From positions 124,001 to 188,000 of the forward strand of contig NC_017075.1 of the NCBI RefSeq assembly GCF_000284255.1: DNA of 64,000 nt, given 5' to 3'. Source of the DNA: Rubrivivax gelatinosus IL144 (GTDB lineage: Bacteria > Pseudomonadota > Gammaproteobacteria > Burkholderiales > Burkholderiaceae_C). Shown here one piece after another: positions 1-9,226 of this stretch. A model generated the notes under the pieces. The model did no database searches and was not told the DNA's origin. It saw only the letters and a program-made list of their open reading frames with translations. A program made the position numbers and the translations under genes. How positions within the stretch are numbered: position 1 is the first letter of the stretch; each line of letters starts with the position of its first letter.

Positions 1-525
1 GGCTACGTCGTCGGCGCCTGCGTCTTCTCGGTGACGATGATGGTGCTGTACCTGGCCTCGTCTGTGTACCACGCGCTGCCGGCCGGGCGGCTCAAGCAGT
101 GGTTCCAGCGCGTGGACCACGCGGCGATCTTCCTCTTCATCGCCGGCAGCTACACGCCGTTCGCGCTGGGGCCGCTGCACGGCGCCTGGGGCTGGTCGCT
201 GCTCGTCGCGGTATGGGCCATCGCCATCGTCGGCATCGTCGCCAAGGCCTTCGACCGGCTGGCGCACCCGCTGTGGTCCACCGGCCTGTACGTCGGCATG
301 GGCTGGCTGGTGCTGGTGGCGATCGGGCCGCTGGTCGCGCACATGTCGACCGTCGGGCTGGTGATGCTGGTCGCCGGCGGCCTGGCCTATACCGGCGGCG
401 CGGTCTTCTACCTGCTGGACAGCCGCCTGCGCTTCGCGCACTTCGTCTGGCACCTGTTCGTCATCGCCGGCAGCGTCTGCCACTTCTTCGCCGCGCTGCT
501 GCACGCGGCCGGCACCCCGGCCTGA
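1..525 (+). CDS. trhA: Hemolysin III / TrhA-family membrane protein, 5' truncated by window edge
   Basis: The frame is open from base 1, so the N-terminus lies outside the window; 174 codons are visible. Family hallmarks are seen: the SSVYHALP motif, DHAAIFLFIAGSYTPFAL in the middle, and a C-terminal segment with HFVWHLFVIAGSVCHF. These histidine-bearing helices belong to the hemolysin III / progestin-receptor-like (TrhA/YqfA) seven-helix inner-membrane family. At least five hydrophobic segments remain. Members are proposed to act as metal-dependent membrane enzymes or in membrane-energy homeostasis; haemolysis is only a historical name. It converges on the large minus-strand CHAT gene, with ten bases between the stop codons. 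Confidence 0.88.
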   Translation, partial: GYVVGACVFSVTMMVLYLASSVYHALPAGRLKQWFQRVDHAAIFLFIAGSYTPFALGPLHGAWGWSLLVAVWAIAIVGIVAKAFDRLAHPLWSTGLYVGMGWLVLVAIGPLVAHMSTVGLVMLVAGGLAYTGGAVFYLLDSRLRFAHFVWHLFVIAGSVCHFFAALLHAAGTPA

Positions 526-535
526 ACGGCAGCGC

Positions 536-3500
536 TCAGCGCTGCGCGTACTCGCGCAGCAGCGCCAGCAGCGACGCCGCCGCGGCCTGCGTCTGCTCGC
601 CGCGGTGGCGCATCCAGGGCAGCACCAGGAAGTCCGCCTGGTCGGCCACCGAGCCCCAGTGGCGCGCCCCGGGCACACGCGTGCGCAGGTCCTCGTAGCG
701 CGTGCGGATCGCCGCCAGCCGTCCGGCGAGGCCGGCGTCGGGATCGTCGCCGCGCCCCAGCGCCTGCATCACGTCGAGCTCGATCAGCCCGGCGGCGGCC
801 CAGAACTCCGGCTGCTCGGCCATGCGCCGCTCCAGCGACTGGCGCACGTCGTTCCAGCCGGCGCCGTCGGGCCCGTTCCAGTCGCCCTCGGCGGCATGCA
901 GCGCGATCTCGGCGGCCAGGCGGTTGGCGCCGGGGTAGTAGAGCTCGTCGCTGTGCTGCTCGCGCGCCAGCGCCTCGGCGGCGAAGTAGGCCGCGTGCAT
1001 CGCCTCCAGCGCCGCGCGTTCGCCGGCCGCGTCGCCGGCCAGGCGCTCCAGCATCACCCGGCGCTTGTGCGCCGAGCCGAGCAGCGACCAGCGCTCGACC
1101 GTGGGCTGCAGCGCCAGCAGCCGCTCGAGCTGTTCCACCGCGGCCTGCATCGCGCCGCGTGCCGTCTCCAGGGCCTCGCGGCCCGGCGCCGCGGCCCGCG
1201 TCGCGCGGCGCCCGCGTGCCGACGCCGGTGCCGCGGCGGCCTCGCGCGCGGCGCGCTCGACCTGGCCCCAGGCCTGGCGCGCGCGCAGGTTGGCCAGCTG
1301 TTCGGCGGCGCGCAGCGAGGCGCTGCCGTCGTTGGCCGCCAGCGCGCGCTCGTACCAGGCGATGGCGCGCTCGGGGTCGCCGTTCTCGCTCCAGGCCACG
1401 CCGAAGGCTTCGGCGATCGCGCCCATGCCGCCCCAGCGGGGCTGGAAGCGTGTCTCCAGCCGCAGCAGGTGCTCGCTGCGGGCGCCCTGGCCGTCCTGGG
1501 CGCCGAACTTGGCGTCGGTCGCGATCTCCTCCAGCGTCAACGCCAGCCCGACCGGCGAGGAGATCTCGTCGTCCACCGCCTGGGCCGCGCTCGGCGCCAC
1601 CTGGGCGTCGCCGGTGCGCGCGCGGAAGCTCCAGTCCGGGTCGCCGTAGCACTGGTAGGCCGCCCAGGTGTTGCCGCCGGCCAGCCAGGCGGCCTGCCGG
1701 GCGCGGGCCACGGCCTCGATGAAGGGCTCGCCGCTCAGCAGCGCGCGGTACAGCGTGGTCGCGAACTGCTGTGCCGGCTCGTCCTCGACGGCCCAGCCGG
1801 CGGCGACGACGCAGCGCACGCCGATGGCGATCAGCGCCTCGGCGACGGTGGCGGCGAAGCGGCTGCGGTCGAAGGAGGGCGGTACCAGCAGCTCCTTCTC
1901 GTCGCGTTCGGCGAGGTGGCAGCAGTTGACGAACACCAGCTCGGGCACGGTGCGCATGGCCTCGATCTCGGCGGCGCCGAGCACGGTGCCGCCGGACAGC
2001 ACGACGCCGCCGGCCTCGCCGGGCTCGCCGTGGCCGGCGATGTGCACGATGCGGTAGCGCCGCTCCAGCAGCGCGTTGACGACCGGCAGCGCGTCCTGGC
2101 CGCCTTCGTCGGTGGCGATCAGCGCGTTGACACGATCGGCGCCGACGCCGGCCGGGCCGCGGAACAGCGCCGCCACCGCCTGCGCCTCGGCGCGGGCGCC
2201 GGGCAGGCGCGGGAAGTTGCGCGGCGCGCACGAGGGCTCGCCGATGATCAGCACCGCGTCGTCGGCGTTGGCGTCGACGACGCGTTCGCGGTAGTTGCCG
2301 GTGCGCAGCTTGCGCAGCAGCCGGCTGCGGATCGCCCAGGGCCAGGGGTTGCCGCCCGGCGCGGTGGCGTCGGGCGCGTCCAGCAGCTCCCAGGGGATGC
2401 CGGCGGTGGCGCTGTCGAGTTCGAGCAGCGTGCTCGTCGTGCCGCCCAGGAAGGGCTCCAGCTCGACCGGCACGAGCAGCTGGAACAGCGTGCGGCCCAG
2501 CCGCGGGTCGTCGTTGTCGTCGCGCGCCGCGCAGGAGACGATCTCGGCGACCAGCGCACGCTGCGTCTTGCGTGCACGCACCTCGCTGCGCGCGCGGCGC
2601 GAGTCCAGCGTGAAGTCGATGAAGCCGGCCTGCGCCGCGGTGACGCGGATGAAGTCGTAGTCGGCGCCGCGATAGGCGTCCAGCGAACGCCGGAGCGCGC
2701 CCAGGCCGCTGGCGATGGTCTCGTCGAGCTCCAGCGTGCCCGGCGCCGCGGTGACCTGCACGCGCAGGCCCTTCCAGGCCTCGGCGGCGCGTTCGAGGAA
2801 CAGCTCGACCAGCGTCAGCCGCTGCACGCAGGGCCAGTTGGCGCGGGCCAGCAGGATGTTCGCGTCGCGCACGCCCTGCGCGATGGCGCGCGCCGCCCCG
2901 CCCGGCGAGATGCCCAGGCCGCCGCTGCCCAGCAGCGTCGCCGCGAGTTCGAAGCCGCTGCCGCCGCCTTCCTCGACCAGGCGCAGCGCCCAGGCCAGCA
3001 CGCCCTGGCGCACGCTGCCGGCGAGCTCGTCGGTCGACAGCCCGCCTTCGGGCCCCAGGCCGACGACGATCACCGCTTCGGGCCGCGGCACCAGCGCGCC
3101 GCGCTCGGCCAGCGGCGACGGGTTGAGGAAGACCTGGCAGCTGCCCAGCGCGTTCGGGTACAGGCCCAGCCCCAGCGCCTGGTTCATCGCGCCGCCGATC
3201 ATGCGGTCGACGGCACGCTCGGTGCCTTCCAGGCGCAAGGACTCGTAGTGGCCGACGAGCAGCGGCTGGCGCACGAAGCACAGGTTGCCGTTGTGCACGG
3301 TGACGCGCAGCGCCGGCGCGGCGCGGCGCTGCGGCGCCTCGGCGGCGGCGGCCGGCCGCAGGAAGACCGAACCGGGGCTGCCGGCGGGCAGCGCGTCGGC
3401 GCTGCTGCCGCGCGCCGGACGGCTGCGCACGTGGGCCACCGCGCCGCGTGTGGCGGCCAGCGGCGCCAGCCGCGCCGTGTCGCCGCGCTCCAGCAGCTCG

Positions 3501-6118
3501 GCGTAGGCCTCGAACGCCTCGGCGCGCGAGGGCAGCGCGCCGTGCTCGCAGTCCAGCGTCCAGGTGCGCACGCCGGGCAGCAGCGCCGAAGGCAGCGGCA
3601 CGCGGCCGTCGCCGCCGTCCACCGCGTCGAGGTAGACGAGGCCGCTGTCGCGCCACTCGTAGCCGTCGGGCGTGAACCTGGCGTGGCCGGTGACGAGCAG
3701 CAGCCGGTCGGCCACCGCGGGCAGCACCTCGTGCAGCTGGGCGTCCAGGCGCCGGCGCAGCGCCGCGGCACGGTCGAGCACCGGCTGCGGCGGCACGCCC
3801 CATTCGTAGGCCGGCACACGTTCGTCCCAGCCGTCGGAGGGCTGGTGCCAGGCGTTGAAGCGGCGCGCCGCGTCCAGGTCGCGCTGGGCGATGGCCTTCC
3901 AGGTGGCGGCGTTGCCGAGGTCGCGCGGGTCGTCGACGAGCCCGGCCTGCAGCTGCAGAAAGCCCGGGAAGCCGGCCATCAGCGTGCGTGCCTGGTGGTC
4001 GCGCAGCGGCAGGCCGAAGGCGGCCATCGCGTTGCCGAACGTGTCGTCGCCGGACAGTACCTGCATCGGCGACCACGAGCCGCCGTTGGGCGTGCCCAGC
4101 ATCAGCAGGCGGCTGCCGGGCCGCTCCATCAGCCGCTGCCAGACGGCCGGGCGCTCGAGCTGCAGCGTGCGCGCCAGCAGCCCGCCCATCGAGTGCGCCA
4201 GCAGCCGCACCGGCTGGCCGCTGGCGGCGCGTGCGTCCAGCGCCTGCGTGACGGCGTCGGCCAGGCGCCGGGCTTCGTCTTCCAGCGGCCGGCGCCAGTC
4301 GTAGCCGAAGGGGATGACCTGGTGGGTGCGCTCCAGGTACTGCACGAGCTCGTCGTAGACCTCGCCCACCGGGCCGTCGGGCTCGACGCGGTCGGGCGTG
4401 TCGGGCTCGTACTTCAGCAGCGGCAGGCCGCCGAGGAAATGCGGCCCGAGCCAGATGCGCCGGCCGTCGACCTTGAGGTGGCTGCCGAGGATGCCGGGCA
4501 GCACGAAGACCGCCGGCAGGTCGGCGGCGACACGGCCGTCGGTCCGCGTGGTCGTCGTGCTGCCGCGCACGCCGCCGCTGTCGCGCCCGGCCCAGGACAG
4601 CGGTCCGATCGGGCCGAAGCCGTCCGGGCGGGCCTCGGTCAGCCCCTGGACGACGGCGTCGGCCGTGCGCCGGTTGCGGAAGTAGTCGAAGTGCGTGACC
4701 TTGCCGCCGCGGTCGAGCAGGAAGCTGGCACCGCCGGCGCGCGGCGTGCCGCCGTACATCGAGCGCGTCTGCACGACGATGTCGTTGTCGGTCCAGTAGA
4801 AGGCGTCGGCCAGCAGCGTCTTGACCCAGCTGCCCAGCGAGTCGCCCTGCAGGTCGCCGGCGACGACCCGCAGCTCGCCGGGGATCGTCGCGTCCGACAG
4901 GTTGAGCCACTGCACCAGCGGGTTGTCGGGCGTCATCGCCGCCAGGCCGGGCAGCTGCAGCCAGTTCTCGCGCCGCCGCGCGACCTCGCCGAGGAAGTCG
5001 ACCAGCGTCGGCGCGACCGGGATCGCCGCCAGCTCCAGCGCCCACTTCAGCACCGAGACGTAGGCGTCGAGCCGGCGCGATGCGAGCAGCGTGCCGCGCG
5101 CCGGGCAGGCGACGCGCACGACGCGCTCGACGCTGACCTGGCGCTGCGCCAGCGCGTCGGCCAGGGCCTGCAGTTCCGGGCGCAGCACGCGCGCGGCCTC
5201 GCCCCAGTCGCCGGCCTGCGCCGCCAGGCGGTCGAAGTCGGCCAGCGCCGCGGCCGGGTCGGCGGCCATGCGCGCCAGCACCTCGGCGACGAGGCCGCCG
5301 CGCGAGTGCGTGACGAGGTGCAGGCGCAGCGGCTGGCCGGGCGCCAGGGCCTGCACCAGCGTCAGCGCGTTGCGCACCGGGCTCGCGCCCAGCGTCGGGT
5401 GGTCCAGCGCGTAGACCCGGCCGCCGTAGTGCTCGAACAGCCGCTGCACGCCTTGCGGGTGCTCGCTCCAGAGCTTGGAGAAGGTGCTCTCGGTGTCGAC
5501 GAAGGTGCCGTGCGCCAGCACCAGCAGCGGCCCGCCGTCGGCGCGCGCGCCGATGCTGCCGGCGGCGCAGGCCGGGCGGCCCTTGAGCGCCGTCAGCGCG
5601 CCGGGCTCGAGCGCGTAGACCGCGTCGCCGGCCTGGCCGTCGACGTGGCGCGCGATGGCCTCGACGGCGGCGTCGGCCAGCGGCGCGCGCACGAGGTCGG
5701 TGAGGATCTCGACCGCGTCCAGCGCCGCGCCCTCGGGCAGCGCGAGGCCGCGTGTCGCGGCCAGCGGCTCCAGGCCGGCCCAGCGCAGCGCCACCGGCAC
5801 TTCCACCTCGGCCGGCGCCGGCTGGCCGGCACCGCGTGTGGCCTGGGCCGCGCCGGCCTGGGCGAACAGCAGGTCGCGTGCGTTCTCCGGGTGCAGCACC
5901 AGCACCGGCCCGCCGGCCAGGTGCAGCGCGACGGCGTCCTGGCCGATGCGCGCGACGAGGCGCTGGCGGTCGGCGCCGGCGCGCAGCGCGGCGACGCGCA
6001 CCGAGTCGAGCACCCGCCCGGGCAGCGTGCGGTTGCCGAGCGGCGCCGCCGCGCTGCCGGCGCCGCGCGAGGCGCGGGCGGGCACGATGAAGGTGATGCT
6101 GCCGGCGTCGGTGGCCAT
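536..6118 (-). CDS. Giant CHAT-domain protein with two alpha/beta-hydrolase (lipase/LCAT-like) domains
   Basis: 1860 residues from the ATG at 6118 (reading MATDAGSITF). The open frame continues upstream into rlpA territory, but this start is the first after rlpA. Domain order: an alpha/beta-hydrolase with a nucleophile elbow THSRGG near residue 272; a second lecithin:cholesterol acyltransferase-like hydrolase starting FVLPGILGSHLKVDG with elbow AHSMGG near residue 642; then a CHAT (caspase-like) domain at about 1230-1500 with the His in IAGHGE (about 1362) and the Cys in FVNCCH (about 1399); then a helical repeat, TRAF-binding/TPR-like C-terminus containing a PERAIAWYERAL repeat. No signal peptide or membrane helix is evident, so it is probably cytoplasmic. 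CHAT proteins are Cys-His peptidases, several acting in regulated proteolysis or anti-phage cell death. Combining one with two putative lipase domains suggests an effector or signalling enzyme; the function is not established. Confidence 0.85.
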   Translation of the reverse strand: MATDAGSITFIVPARASRGAGSAAAPLGNRTLPGRVLDSVRVAALRAGADRQRLVARIGQDAVALHLAGGPVLVLHPENARDLLFAQAGAAQATRGAGQPAPAEVEVPVALRWAGLEPLAATRGLALPEGAALDAVEILTDLVRAPLADAAVEAIARHVDGQAGDAVYALEPGALTALKGRPACAAGSIGARADGGPLLVLAHGTFVDTESTFSKLWSEHPQGVQRLFEHYGGRVYALDHPTLGASPVRNALTLVQALAPGQPLRLHLVTHSRGGLVAEVLARMAADPAAALADFDRLAAQAGDWGEAARVLRPELQALADALAQRQVSVERVVRVACPARGTLLASRRLDAYVSVLKWALELAAIPVAPTLVDFLGEVARRRENWLQLPGLAAMTPDNPLVQWLNLSDATIPGELRVVAGDLQGDSLGSWVKTLLADAFYWTDNDIVVQTRSMYGGTPRAGGASFLLDRGGKVTHFDYFRNRRTADAVVQGLTEARPDGFGPIGPLSWAGRDSGGVRGSTTTTRTDGRVAADLPAVFVLPGILGSHLKVDGRRIWLGPHFLGGLPLLKYEPDTPDRVEPDGPVGEVYDELVQYLERTHQVIPFGYDWRRPLEDEARRLADAVTQALDARAASGQPVRLLAHSMGGLLARTLQLERPAVWQRLMERPGSRLLMLGTPNGGSWSPMQVLSGDDTFGNAMAAFGLPLRDHQARTLMAGFPGFLQLQAGLVDDPRDLGNAATWKAIAQRDLDAARRFNAWHQPSDGWDERVPAYEWGVPPQPVLDRAAALRRRLDAQLHEVLPAVADRLLLVTGHARFTPDGYEWRDSGLVYLDAVDGGDGRVPLPSALLPGVRTWTLDCEHGALPSRAEAFEAYAELLERGDTARLAPLAATRGAVAHVRSRPARGSSADALPAGSPGSVFLRPAAAAEAPQRRAAPALRVTVHNGNLCFVRQPLLVGHYESLRLEGTERAVDRMIGGAMNQALGLGLYPNALGSCQVFLNPSPLAERGALVPRPEAVIVVGLGPEGGLSTDELAGSVRQGVLAWALRLVEEGGGSGFELAATLLGSGGLGISPGGAARAIAQGVRDANILLARANWPCVQRLTLVELFLERAAEAWKGLRVQVTAAPGTLELDETIASGLGALRRSLDAYRGADYDFIRVTAAQAGFIDFTLDSRRARSEVRARKTQRALVAEIVSCAARDDNDDPRLGRTLFQLLVPVELEPFLGGTTSTLLELDSATAGIPWELLDAPDATAPGGNPWPWAIRSRLLRKLRTGNYRERVVDANADDAVLIIGEPSCAPRNFPRLPGARAEAQAVAALFRGPAGVGADRVNALIATDEGGQDALPVVNALLERRYRIVHIAGHGEPGEAGGVVLSGGTVLGAAEIEAMRTVPELVFVNCCHLAERDEKELLVPPSFDRSRFAATVAEALIAIGVRCVVAAGWAVEDEPAQQFATTLYRALLSGEPFIEAVARARQAAWLAGGNTWAAYQCYGDPDWSFRARTGDAQVAPSAAQAVDDEISSPVGLALTLEEIATDAKFGAQDGQGARSEHLLRLETRFQPRWGGMGAIAEAFGVAWSENGDPERAIAWYERALAANDGSASLRAAEQLANLRARQAWGQVERAAREAAAAPASARGRRATRAAAPGREALETARGAMQAAVEQLERLLALQPTVERWSLLGSAHKRRVMLERLAGDAAGERAALEAMHAAYFAAEALAREQHSDELYYPGANRLAAEIALHAAEGDWNGPDGAGWNDVRQSLERRMAEQPEFWAAAGLIELDVMQALGRGDDPDAGLAGRLAAIRTRYEDLRTRVPGARHWGSVADQADFLVLPWMRHRGEQTQAAAASLLALLREYAQR

Positions 6119-6198
6119 CTCGTTCCTCGGCGGTCGTCGTTGTGCGACCGAGCATCGCCGCAAAGCCCCGGGCCGGACAAGCCGCGGCGTCCGCCGGC

Positions 6199-7149
6199 CT
6201 AGGGGCGTCGTTCGACGAGCAGCGGCACGATCAGCAGCTGCGAGCGCAGGCGTTCGGCGGCGCGCTGGGCCTCGGCGCGTGTGGTGTACGGCCCGACCTG
6301 CACGCGGTAGGCGACGACGTCGTCGAAGACCGCGACCGCGAGGTCGCCGGCGGCGTCCAGCACCTGGCGGCGCAGCGTCGCCGCGCCCTCGGCCTGGCGG
6401 AAGGCGCCGAGCTGCAGCCAGAAGCCGGGGGCGGCGTCGGCGCCGGCCGCGCGCGCGGCCGGGGGCGCCGCGTCGCGTGCCGGCTGGCGCGCCTCGACGC
6501 CGGCGACCAGCGTCATCAGCGGGTCGGCGGCGTCGGGCGTGGCCGCGGCCAGCGCCGGCTCGGGCGCCGGCACGCTCTCCGGCGGCGGCGCGCCGCGGCG
6601 CCACAGGCCGGCGCGGATCTCGTCGTGCGTCAGCCGCCGCACCTCGACCGGCGCGACGCCGGCCAGCAGCCCCAGGCGCAGCGCCGCGGTGTAGCTGAGG
6701 TCGATGACGCGCCCGGCGACGAAGGGCCCGCGGTCGTTGACGCGCACCACGATCTCGCGCCCGTTGGCCGGGTTGCGCACCAGGGCGTAGCTGGGGATCG
6801 GCAGCGTCTTGTGCGCCGCCGTCATCGCGTACATGTCGTAGGGCTCGCCGCTGGACGTGGACTTGCCGTGGAAGGCCGTGCCGTACCACGAGGCCAGGCC
6901 GTTCTCGCTGAACGGCAGGTCGGCGTCCATCGGCACGTAGCGCTTGCCGAGCACCTCGTAGGGCTTGTTCGGGCCGCCGCGGCGCAGCGGCTCGACACGC
7001 GGCACGGCGTCGGGTGTCGACGACAGGTCGCCCGGCGGCCGCGCCGGGGCGCCGTCGCGGCCGGGCCTGCTCGCGCAGGCGGCCAGCAGCACGGCGGCGA
7101 CGACGACGCTGGCGCGGCAGGCGTTGCGGACGAGGCGGGCGGCGGACAT
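6199..7149 (-). CDS. rlpA: Septal-ring lytic transglycosylase RlpA family lipoprotein with SPOR domain
   Basis: 316 residues. The start at 7149 gives a classic lipoprotein signal: hydrophobic VVVAAVLLAAC with the lipidated Cys at residue 25. A double-psi beta-barrel follows at about 84-165 (GLASWYGTAFHGKSTSSGE and RVNDRGPF, which carry the expected acidic residues), then a Pro/Ala-rich linker, then a SPOR domain at about 243-316 (FWLQLGAFRQ, YRVQVGPYTT). RlpA cleaves naked glycan strands at the division septum, and the SPOR domain targets denuded peptidoglycan. The upstream open frame to 7467 is a chance extension that would lose the lipobox. It shares direction with the CHAT gene, which starts 81 bases downstream. 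Confidence 0.93.
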   Translation of the reverse strand: MSAARLVRNACRASVVVAAVLLAACASRPGRDGAPARPPGDLSSTPDAVPRVEPLRRGGPNKPYEVLGKRYVPMDADLPFSENGLASWYGTAFHGKSTSSGEPYDMYAMTAAHKTLPIPSYALVRNPANGREIVVRVNDRGPFVAGRVIDLSYTAALRLGLLAGVAPVEVRRLTHDEIRAGLWRRGAPPPESVPAPEPALAAATPDAADPLMTLVAGVEARQPARDAAPPAARAAGADAAPGFWLQLGAFRQAEGAATLRRQVLDAAGDLAVAVFDDVVAYRVQVGPYTTRAEAQRAAERLRSQLLIVPLLVERRP

Positions 7150-7270
7150 CGGCGGGCACTTTAGCGCCCCCTCGTCCATGCGGCGCGCTGACCTGCCGCG
7201 GCCGCCGCGGCGCGCCGCGGGCCTAGACTCCCGCCCGGCCACGAGCCGAGACCACACGAGAGCAACCCCG

Positions 7271-8560
7271 ATGAGTTCGATCTTCCGCTGGCGCGAAGTG
7301 CGCCCCGCCCCCGGTGCCGTCGTCGCCCCCGACGAGCGCCTGCCCTGGCCGCAGACCGCGGCGATGGGCGTGCAGCACGTCATCGCGATGTTCGGCGCCA
7401 CCGTGCTGGCGCCGATCCTGATGGGCTTCGACCCCAACCTGGCGATCCTGATGAGCGGCATCGGCACGCTCGTCTTCTATCTGATCACCGGCGGCCGGGT
7501 TCCCAGCTACCTGGGGTCGAGCTTCGCGTTCATCGGCGTGGTCATCGCCGCCACCGGCTTCGCCGGCCACGGCGCCAACGGCAACCTGGGCGTGGCGCTG
7601 GGCGGCATCATCGCCTGCGGCGCGGTCTACACGCTGATCGGCCTGATCGTGATGGCCATCGGCACGCGCTGGATCGAGGCCCTGATGCCGCCGGTGGTCA
7701 CCGGCTCGGTGGTCGCGGTCATCGGCCTGAACCTGGCCGGGGTGCCGATCAAGAACATGGCGCCGACCTCGTTCGACGCCTGGATGCAGGGCGTGACCTT
7801 CGTCTGCGTCGCCGGCGTCGCGGTCTTCACGCGCGGCTTCACGCAGCGCCTGCTGATCCTCGTCGGCCTGATCGTCGCGAGCATCGTCTACGCCGTGCTG
7901 ACCAACGGCATGGGCCTGGGCAAGCCGATCGACCTGTCGGGCGTGTCCAACGCCGCCTGGTTCGGCGCGCCGTCGTTCACCTCGCCGGTGTTCGACCCGA
8001 GCGCGATGCTGCTGATCTCTCCGGTGGCGATCATCCTCGTCGCCGAGAACCTGGGCCACCTGAAGGCCGTCGGCGCGATGACCGGCCGCGACCTGAACCC
8101 GGTGATGGGCCGCGCCTTCGTCGGCGACGGCGTCGCGACGATGATCTCCGGCTCGGCCGGCGGCACCGGCGTCACGACCTACGCCGAGAACATCGGCGTC
8201 ATGGCCGCGACCAAGATCTACTCGACGGCGATCTTCGTCTGCGCGGCCGTGATCGCGCTGCTGCTCGGCTTCTCGCCGAAGTTCGGCGCGCTGATCCAGG
8301 CCATCCCGTTGGCGGTGATGGGCGGCGTGTCGATCGTCGTCTTCGGCCTGATCGCGGTGGCCGGCGCCAAGATCTGGGTCGACAACAAGGTCGACTTCTC
8401 GGACAACCGCAACCTCGTCGTCGCCGCGATCACGCTGGTGCTGGGCACCGGCGACTACACGCTGAAGTTCGGCGTCTTCACGCTCGGCGGCATCGGAACC
8501 GCCACCTTCGGCGCCATCCTGCTGTGGGCGCTGCTGGGCAAGCGCGAGGCGCACGGCTGA
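7271..8560 (+). CDS. uraA: Nucleobase:cation symporter (UraA / NCS2 family), probably uracil or xanthine
   Basis: 429 residues with 12-14 hydrophobic segments. NCS2 signatures are present: VPSYLGSSFAFIG in the TM3 region, NLGHLKAVGAMTGRDLNP in the TM8 loop, and GGTGVTTYAENIGVMA at TM10, the substrate-binding half-helix typical of UraA/RutG-like uracil permeases. The family imports nucleobases with protons across the inner membrane. The start at 7271 is the first Met that leaves a normal short cytoplasmic N-terminus; upstream reading frame to 6965 is opposite rlpA. A strong rho-independent terminator follows at 8583. Substrate is assigned from the UraA-like motif; xanthine cannot be excluded. 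Confidence 0.9.
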   Translation: MSSIFRWREVRPAPGAVVAPDERLPWPQTAAMGVQHVIAMFGATVLAPILMGFDPNLAILMSGIGTLVFYLITGGRVPSYLGSSFAFIGVVIAATGFAGHGANGNLGVALGGIIACGAVYTLIGLIVMAIGTRWIEALMPPVVTGSVVAVIGLNLAGVPIKNMAPTSFDAWMQGVTFVCVAGVAVFTRGFTQRLLILVGLIVASIVYAVLTNGMGLGKPIDLSGVSNAAWFGAPSFTSPVFDPSAMLLISPVAIILVAENLGHLKAVGAMTGRDLNPVMGRAFVGDGVATMISGSAGGTGVTTYAENIGVMAATKIYSTAIFVCAAVIALLLGFSPKFGALIQAIPLAVMGGVSIVVFGLIAVAGAKIWVDNKVDFSDNRNLVVAAITLVLGTGDYTLKFGVFTLGGIGTATFGAILLWALLGKREAHG

Positions 8561-8582
8561 GGGCTCGCAACGCCCGCTCGCC

Positions 8583-8608
8583 AAGCCCGGCCTCGGCCGG
8601 GCTTTTTC
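8583..8608 (+). terminator. Rho-independent terminator after uraA
   Basis: GCCCGGCC-TCG-GGCCGGGC-like GC stem followed by a five-base T run, 22 bases downstream of the uraA stop. Confidence 0.85.
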
Positions 8609-8620
8609 ATGTCCGGCGTG

Positions 8621-8660
8621 CAGCGTCTTGCGCGCCTGCGCAGCGCTTTGCGCACCTGCA
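8621..8660. repeat. Two tandem 20-bp direct repeats upstream of a small gene
   Basis: CAGCGTCTTGCGCGCCTGCG is followed immediately by CAGCGCTTTGCGCACCTGCA; 16 of 20 positions agree. The pair sits between the uraA terminator and the small gene at 8773, where tandem operator sites could lie. No function is known. Confidence 0.5.
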
Positions 8661-8772
8661 GCCCGCCCGAGGCGGCCCTTTCCCTGCGGCGGCGCCGTCT
8701 TGCCGGCTGGCACGGGGGTTGCGAACATCCGGACGAGGCCGCCGACGTCCGGTGGCGATGCGAGGTTTCGAC

Positions 8773-9081
8773 GTGTTCATCGACTACGACAGGACGCTGC
8801 GCCAGATCGAGGCCGAACTGGCCCGCCTCGGCATCGCGCTGGGCATCGACTGGCGCGACGAGTCGCGCGTGCGGGCGCTGGCGCGCGAGGTGATGGAGCA
8901 CTGGCGCAACGGCGGCCGCTCGGCGCACGTCGACCGCCAGCAGATCCCGCGGCGCACGCTCTACGGCCTGGTCGGCCTGCTGGTGCTGACGATGCAGTGC
9001 GCGCCCGGCGCGGCCAGCGAACCCGACACCGTGCGCGAGTCGCTGGCGCGCGCCTTCGAGTCCATCCAGGGTCCCGGCTGA
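8773..9081 (+). CDS. Small conserved protein, paralogue of 29409-29717
   Basis: 102 residues from a GTG codon. GTG is preferred over the ATG at 8758 because the paralogue at 29409 begins at the same GTG, has exactly the same length, and both have a GAGG/AAGGA Shine-Dalgarno seven bases upstream. The N-terminal half is charged and helical (VFIDYDRTLRQIEAELARLG, then DWRDESRVRALAREVMEHW). A single hydrophobic segment follows at about residues 65-82 (LYGLVGLLVLTMQCAPGA), then a short amphipathic tail. I do not recognise a named family. A single-pass membrane protein with a cytoplasmic N-terminal domain is the likely form. It stands alone between two terminators. Confidence 0.75.
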   Translation: MFIDYDRTLRQIEAELARLGIALGIDWRDESRVRALAREVMEHWRNGGRSAHVDRQQIPRRTLYGLVGLLVLTMQCAPGAASEPDTVRESLARAFESIQGPG

Positions 9082-9133
9082 CCCCCGCGTCGCCGCCCGG
9101 CGACGCCCTCTTTCCCGTCCTCGCGTTTCTCCG

Positions 9134-9159
9134 GCCCGGTCTCCCCCGGGCTTTTTTTT
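9134..9159 (+). terminator. Rho-independent terminator after the small gene
   Basis: GCCCGG stem pairing with CCGGGC, then eight consecutive T residues (9152-9159). Confidence 0.85.
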
Positions 9160-9226
9160 CGTCCTGCGTCGCCGCCGGGAGGCCTGCGCCTGCCCGCTCG
9201 GCCCTGCCTCAGCCCCCCGTGCCGAG

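Noticed and set aside
605..6202. Very long plus-strand open frame opposite the CHAT gene
   Set aside because: It is a GC-rich antisense shadow: composition is Arg/Ala/Gln-rich with no domain, and the minus-strand frame has clear hydrolase and CHAT motifs.
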